From assembly GCA_033807775.1 (NCBI GenBank), contig CM066314.1:152881429-152945428 (forward strand): a stretch of DNA of 64,000 bases, in the 5' to 3' direction. The notes beneath the pieces are model-generated. The model ran no database searches. It worked only from the letters and a program-made list of their open reading frames with translations, and had not been told where the DNA came from. Below, piece after piece: positions 59,504-64,000 of this stretch. The stretch comes from Saussurea involucrata (lineage: Eukaryota > Streptophyta > Magnoliopsida > Asterales > Asteraceae). The position numbers and the translations under genes were made by a program. The stretch's first letter is position 1. Each line of letters opens with the position of its first letter.

Positions 59504-59978
59504 AGAGGAAAGTTCAAATGAAAACTCAAATTCAATTGTAAACATGAGGACAAATCTCGTCCATTGATCGCAGCCATATTTAAGCCATTCCTAAAATTCA
59601 GCTTTAGGGGTATTTTCGTCAAATTAGAATGAGCGCATCCTTTATTGACTTTTTATTTTCTTTTTTAATTAAAAAACTTTTACCCCCTTAAATTTTAAAA
59701 TAAATTATCTCAAAAATTACTAACATTTTAATCAAACAAATTACATCAAAAAAACGAGAATTGCGTGCTCTTCGATATGACATCCATCATGATATAGTTT
59801 TTTTTTTCGTTTTAACCGTTTTACGTGAAATCGTGTATATGTGTTATATTCAGAGTGAATAAAGATACATTTATTCAGTTTTGAATATTTACCTTTATTC
59901 AGTCTGAATATATAGAGTTATTCAGACTGAATAAAGGTACAAAATTTAAACATTTATTCGTTTTGAATATCTACCTTT

Positions 59979-60147
59979 ATTCAGTCTGAATATAACACAT
60001 ATTCAGACTGAATATAACACATATTCAGTCTGAATATAACACATATTCAGTCTGAATATAACACATATTCAGTCTGAATATAACACATATTCAGACTGAA
60101 TATAACACATATTCAGACTGAATATAACACATATTCAGACTGATAAC
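59979..60147. repeat. 22-bp array, left arm of the foldback
   Basis: Seven full units of ATTCAG[T/A]CTGAATATAAC plus ACAT and one partial unit. Each unit contains an inverted repeat (ATTCAG/CTGAAT). Confidence 0.9.
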
Positions 60148-61303
60148 AAACCAAAATCAGCAAAATCCTTATCATCGATCACGACCGTCACGTTAGAGAA
60201 GAATCATGCGGTAAACTTACATTCTTCTCAACAGTTCTTTTAGGAAATAGAAAAACGTGTCTTGGATTTTACGAAATTGCTCTATTTTAATCTACATTTT
60301 ATTGTTTTAGAACTTGCAATATCTAACCCTAGAGCAAGTTTCCGAGGTGGGTGTTTTTCTCTTATGTGGCGGAAATGGGGCTTGAGTTCAACAGAATCCA
60401 TGTAAGTATTCGAAACTAGATTGTATTAATTCGTGGGTTATAAAGATTTAGTGGATTTTGGAATTTGGGCATTTCTTTGGTTTGTTAATTAGCTTTCTGT
60501 TATTGTTTTTGAATTTCATACTCCAACACTTCAGATTGTTAACTCGCACATCCTGTTATTTGACCCTAAATGGGGCTCTTTTCATGGAGGGAAGAGTATC
60601 CAACAATGCCGAACTTTTAGACTGATGATAAGTATTTGGGACTAGTAAAGAATGATTGAATTTAGGTTTAGGGAATGGATTGGATTCATATCAAGTAGCA
60701 ACCAACAAATTGATTTATTTCTAATTACCATACAAATCAAGATGCAGCCCTTAATAGGAAATGTTCCCTTACATGTTTATTTTTTGGTTTTTTTACCCAA
60801 AAAAATAAACATGTAAGGGAACATTTCCTAAAAGTTCGGCATTGTTGAATACTCTTCCCTCCATGAAAAGAGCCCCATTTAGGGTCAAATAACAGGATGT
60901 GCGAGTTAACAATCTGAAGTGTTGGAGTATGAAATTCAAAAACAATAACAGAAAGCTAATTAACAAACCAAAGAAATGCCCAAATTCCAAAATCCACTAA
61001 ATGTTTATAACCCACGAATTAATACAATCTAGTTTCGAATACTTACATGGATTCTGTTGAACTCAAGCCCCATTTCCGCCACATAAGAGAAAAACACCCA
61101 CCTCGGAAACTTGCTCTAGGGTTAGATATTGCAAGTTCTAAAACAATAAAAGGTAGATTAAAATAGAGCAATTTCGTAAAATCCAAGACACGTTTTTCTA
61201 TTTCCTAAAATAACTGTTGAGAAGAATGTAAGTTTACCGCATGATTCTTCTCTAACGTGACGGTCGTGATCGATGATAAGGATTTTGCTGATTTTGGTTT
61301 GTT

Positions 61304-61518
61304 ATCAGTCTGAATATGTGTTATATTCAGTCTGAATATGTGTTATATTCAGTCTGAATATGTGTTATATTCAGTCTGAATATGTGTTATATTCAGTCTG
61401 AATATGTGTTATATTCAGTCTGAATATGTGTTATATTCAGACTGAATATGTGTTATATTCAGACTGAATATGTGTTATATTCAGTCTGAATATGTGTTAT
61501 ATTCAAACTGAATAAAGG
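61304..61518. repeat. 22-bp array, right arm of the foldback
   Basis: Reverse complement of the left-arm array, with nine units instead of seven; the last one is changed (ATTCAAACTGAAT). Confidence 0.9.
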
Positions 61519-61982
61519 TAGATATTCAAAACGAATAAATGTTTAAATTTTGTACCTTTATTCAGTCTGAATAACTCTATATATTCAGACTGAATAAAGG
61601 TAAATATTCAAAACTGAATAAATGTACCTTTATTCACTCTGAATATAACGCATATACACGATTTCACGTAAAACGGTTAAAACGAAAAAAAACTATATCA
61701 TGATGGATGTCATATCGAAGAGCACGCAATTCTCGTTTTTTTGATGTAATTTGTTTGATTAAAATGTTAGTAATTTTTGAGATAATTTATTTTAAAATTT
61801 AAGGGGGTAAAAGTTTTTTAATTAAAAAAGAAAATAAAAAGTCAATAAAGGATGCGCTCATTCTAATTTGACGAAAATACCCCTAAAGCTGAATTTTAGG
61901 AATGACTTAAATATGGCTGCGATCAATGGACGAGATTTGTCCTCATGTTTACAATTGAATTTGAGTTTTCATTTGAACTTTC

Positions 61983-62017
<35 letters not shown>

Positions 62018-62019
62018 AA

Positions 62020-62337
62020 GGTTCAAACGAGGAGCACACCAAAACGTGAGAACATGAGGAGCAATTGACAGTTATGAATCACATGTGATTGGCAGTTGTG
62101 GATCACATGTGATTCACAACTGATCTGGAGGAGTAATTGACAGTTATGAATCACATATGATTAACAGTTGTGAATCATTAATGATCCGCGAATTGCCACC
62201 TCGCGCCACGCCTCGCGCCACATCTTGCGCGGATTTTCGATTTGTTCCGGTTTTTTAGCAGTTGTTGATCACATGTGATCAGAAGCATGGGAGTACTCCT
62301 CACGTTCTCTTAAATTGATGCGCTCCTCGTTTGAACC
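62020..62337. mobile_element. MITE family C (318 bp)
   Basis: Ends GGTTCAAACGAGGAGC and the complement GCTCCTCGTTTGAACC. The interior repeats TCACATGTGA/ATCACATGTGAT palindromes. TA microsatellites flank it (61987-62014 on the left, 62342-62374 on the right). Confidence 0.8.
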
Positions 62338-62340
62338 CGC

Positions 62341-62374
<34 letters not shown>

Positions 62375-62380
<6 letters not shown>

Positions 62381-62743
62381 TGTGGAGTGAATCATACCAT
62401 CATAAATGGTGTTTACTTAATTTTATTTTATTATATTTGAGTCAGGTTGATTCGGTCATGGATTATGTCACATTTCTATATGATTGGCACTTTCATGTTA
62501 GTTGGAGGCTAAACTACAAATTCCGGCCCTTCACTATAAACTGGTCTTTAACTTTAGTATTTTTTTTTTTATATCTTTTATTTGAAACAATCAATTTCAT
62601 TCAACGACTATTAACCTAACAAGTAACATCGTTAATGATTTCCGTAACATCTAATTGCTTACTAATTTCCTCTAAGTATTTTCTATAACATTCTAAAAGA
62701 GTATTTTATAACTTTATTTTAGATTTTTGATTTAACGATGGTG

Positions 62744-62749
<6 letters not shown>
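62375..62749. other. Spacer between two MITEs
   Basis: AT-rich, with no gene or known repeat seen. Confidence 0.5.
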
Positions 62750-62799
<50 letters not shown>

Positions 62800-62811
62800 A
62801 AGAGAGGGGTG

Positions 62812-63038
62812 GGTTCAAACGAGAACGCTAATTATTTAAGAAAACGCGAAAAAGACCGTTCATGTACAAAATCATATGTGATTTACGTAAAAAATCATAT
62901 ATAATTCACGCGACTTGCAAGTCACGTCCAAGGTCGCCCGCGTCCAGATTTTTGCAGTTAGTGTAAAATCAGATATGATTTTGTACATGAGCGGCCTTTT
63001 TTATGTTTTCTTAAATAGTTAGCGTTCTCGTTTAAACC
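62812..63038. mobile_element. MITE family B, copy 2 (227 bp)
   Basis: Starts GGTTCAAACGAGAACGCTAA and ends with the complement of GGTTTAAACGAGAACGCTAA. The arms stay complementary for over 60 bp (through GTACAAAATCATA). Left flank is (TA)n(GA)n, right flank (TC)n(TA)n. Confidence 0.85.
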
Positions 63039-63040
63039 TT

Positions 63041-63071
<31 letters not shown>

Positions 63072-63106
63072 ATATATATATAGAGAGAGAGGGGGAGGGG
63101 GAGGGA

Positions 63107-63234
63107 GGTTCAAAAAAAACCCTCAAAAAACGGAAAACTGAAGAACACCCTATGAGCCCTTCATCTGGACGGTATGCACTTGTGCATACAGGTAAATAGT
63201 TGGCTTTTTGGTTTTATGCACAAGTGCTCATACA
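63107..63234. mobile_element. MITE family A, truncated copy
   Basis: Left terminal repeat GGTTCAAAAAAAACCCTC with GGAAAACTGAAGAA and the TATGCACTTGTGCATACAGG core as in the copy at 3825. The right arm is missing where the LTR fragment begins. Confidence 0.7.
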
Positions 63235-63752
63235 GGGGGGGGTGTCCCGTTTATGCCATGGAGGGTGTGTTCCAGTTAAGGCAGTGTGAGACTGACACGT
63301 TGTCACATGTGTGCATGACTTCAGTGTGCCATTTACATGTGTAGTTCTTGTGTTTGAGAGTTTGAATGTTTTAAAGTTGAGAATTGTTATAAATGATTAT
63401 ATGTTTAAAATGTTTTATGTGGTGCAGATCGATGTTTGTTTTTAGAGGGAACTCACTAAACCTCATGGTCTAACCCTCGTATTTCCAAAAACTAAATCAT
63501 TTTCAGGTAAGCACTTAGTAGAAGGCTCTAGTAAAGGCAAAAGGAAAGCGTGAGCGTGAAAGCTTGGACTAGAAGAAAGTCGTTATAGTTAGCATGTAAG
63601 CATAATCTTTACAAATCTCAGCTGTGTAATAGGTTGTTTTCGCAAACCTTGTGTTGTACTCGTATGTTTGAGATGGTATTTCGAGGCCGTTTCGGCAAGT
63701 TATTTATTTATTTAATGTCGTTATGCTTTATTGGTTGAGTTGGGTTGTTACA
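63235..63752 (+). mobile_element. 3' end of a large LTR (TGTAACACC-type superfamily)
   Basis: Contains GGAACTCACTAAACCTC, GGTCTAACCCTCG and TTTTCAGGTAAGC and ends GGTTGTTACA at 63752, like the partial LTR ending at 38716. The left side is truncated into MITE A sequence. Confidence 0.6.
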
Positions 63753-64000
63753 TTTAAAGATATCCTCGTAACATGTAAAAACTAAAAACAGGTTAATGTG
63801 ATATAAATTTGGGAAAAGTCTAAAAAAATCCAACAAACTATCTGACTTTGAATGATTAAGTCCTTGAATTTTTTTAACAAATAAATTTTAAAAGTTTTTC
63901 TATTTTTTTACCAAATACATTCTTTAACATCTTTTAACAAATAAATCCCAAACTTTTGTTGAAGAAACAAAATGATGAATTTAATTTTGAACCAAATAAA
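63753..64000. other. AT-rich end of window
   Basis: No gene or repeat recognised. Confidence 0.5.

Larger units (their letters stand above)
59504..61986. mobile_element. Giant foldback element (2,483 bp palindrome)
   Basis: The left arm (59504 to about 60784) is repeated in reverse complement in the right arm (about 60795-61986) almost without change. Ends are AGAGGAAAGTTCAAATG and its complement. The centre is a short T/A-rich loop near 60785-60795. Two size differences are visible: about 137 bp near 60620-60757 only in the left arm, and a 22-bp repeat with 7 units left and 9 units right. Both outer ends sit in TA microsatellite. Ends resemble MITE families B and C (GGTTCAAA). No protein is encoded; a transcript would form a kilobase-long hairpin. 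Confidence 0.88.

Noticed and set aside
59404..61868. Two similar small proteins near 59622 (minus) and 61868 (plus)
   Set aside because: They are the two arms of the foldback element read in opposite directions, not a gene pair.

Overview
The window looks like repeat-rich intergenic DNA of a flowering plant, with one recognisable host gene. The signs are a five-exon nuclear gene with plant splice sites and an EAR repressor motif, Sirevirus-type Ty1/copia elements primed by initiator Met tRNA, large TGTAACACCC-type LTRs, a Helitron end, and MITEs sitting in TA microsatellites. The copia coding regions resemble those common in the daisy family (Asteraceae). That placement is inference from memory of the family, not a search.

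Layout. 1-2472: the 3' end of a Ty3/gypsy element, probably Tat lineage, with an antisense extra ORF (1-1130, minus) and its 3' LTR (1672-2472). 3537-6045 (minus): a complete SPEAR/TIE-type transcriptional co-repressor gene of 182 codons, with MITEs and microsatellites in its introns. 6046-8125: AT-rich spacer with a TRIM-like repeat. 8126-21442 (minus): decayed Sirevirus-like element TE1, with 5' LTR, gag, pol and an envelope-like 3' ORF; its 3' LTR is lost. 21460-35621 (plus): decayed but structurally bounded Sirevirus-like element TE2 (220-bp LTRs, TSD GTTAT), broken by three solo LTRs, all antisense, and a fourth LTR fragment. 35627-39428: spacer with a 32-bp tandem repeat and a further partial LTR. 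39434-54517 (plus): element TE3, 15.1 kb, with nearly identical 853/854-bp LTRs, TSD TCCCC, open gag and pol, and a long envelope-like frame with three in-frame stops. 54861-55911 (minus): a non-autonomous Helitron. 58745-63240: microsatellites with MITEs and a 2.5-kb foldback element; then an LTR fragment up to 63752.

How the parts work. In the three copia elements gag supplies the capsid and zinc knuckles. Pol supplies protease, integrase, reverse transcriptase and RNase H. The extra 3' ORF has no known enzymatic domain that I can see. Three features recur across these diverged elements. (1) The gag-pol junction carries a 29-32 nt GT...AG segment whose removal puts gag and pol in one frame. 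(2) The extra 3' ORF has its own promoter-like leader, and in TE1 an apparent leader intron. (3) Each element carries clusters of its own short, often palindromic word: CCGGA in TE1, TTATCGC/GCGATAA in TE2, ACAGAG/CCTCTG in TE3. These, with the giant foldback, are the best candidates for undescribed biology. All statements come from reading the sequence; no search or expression data were available.
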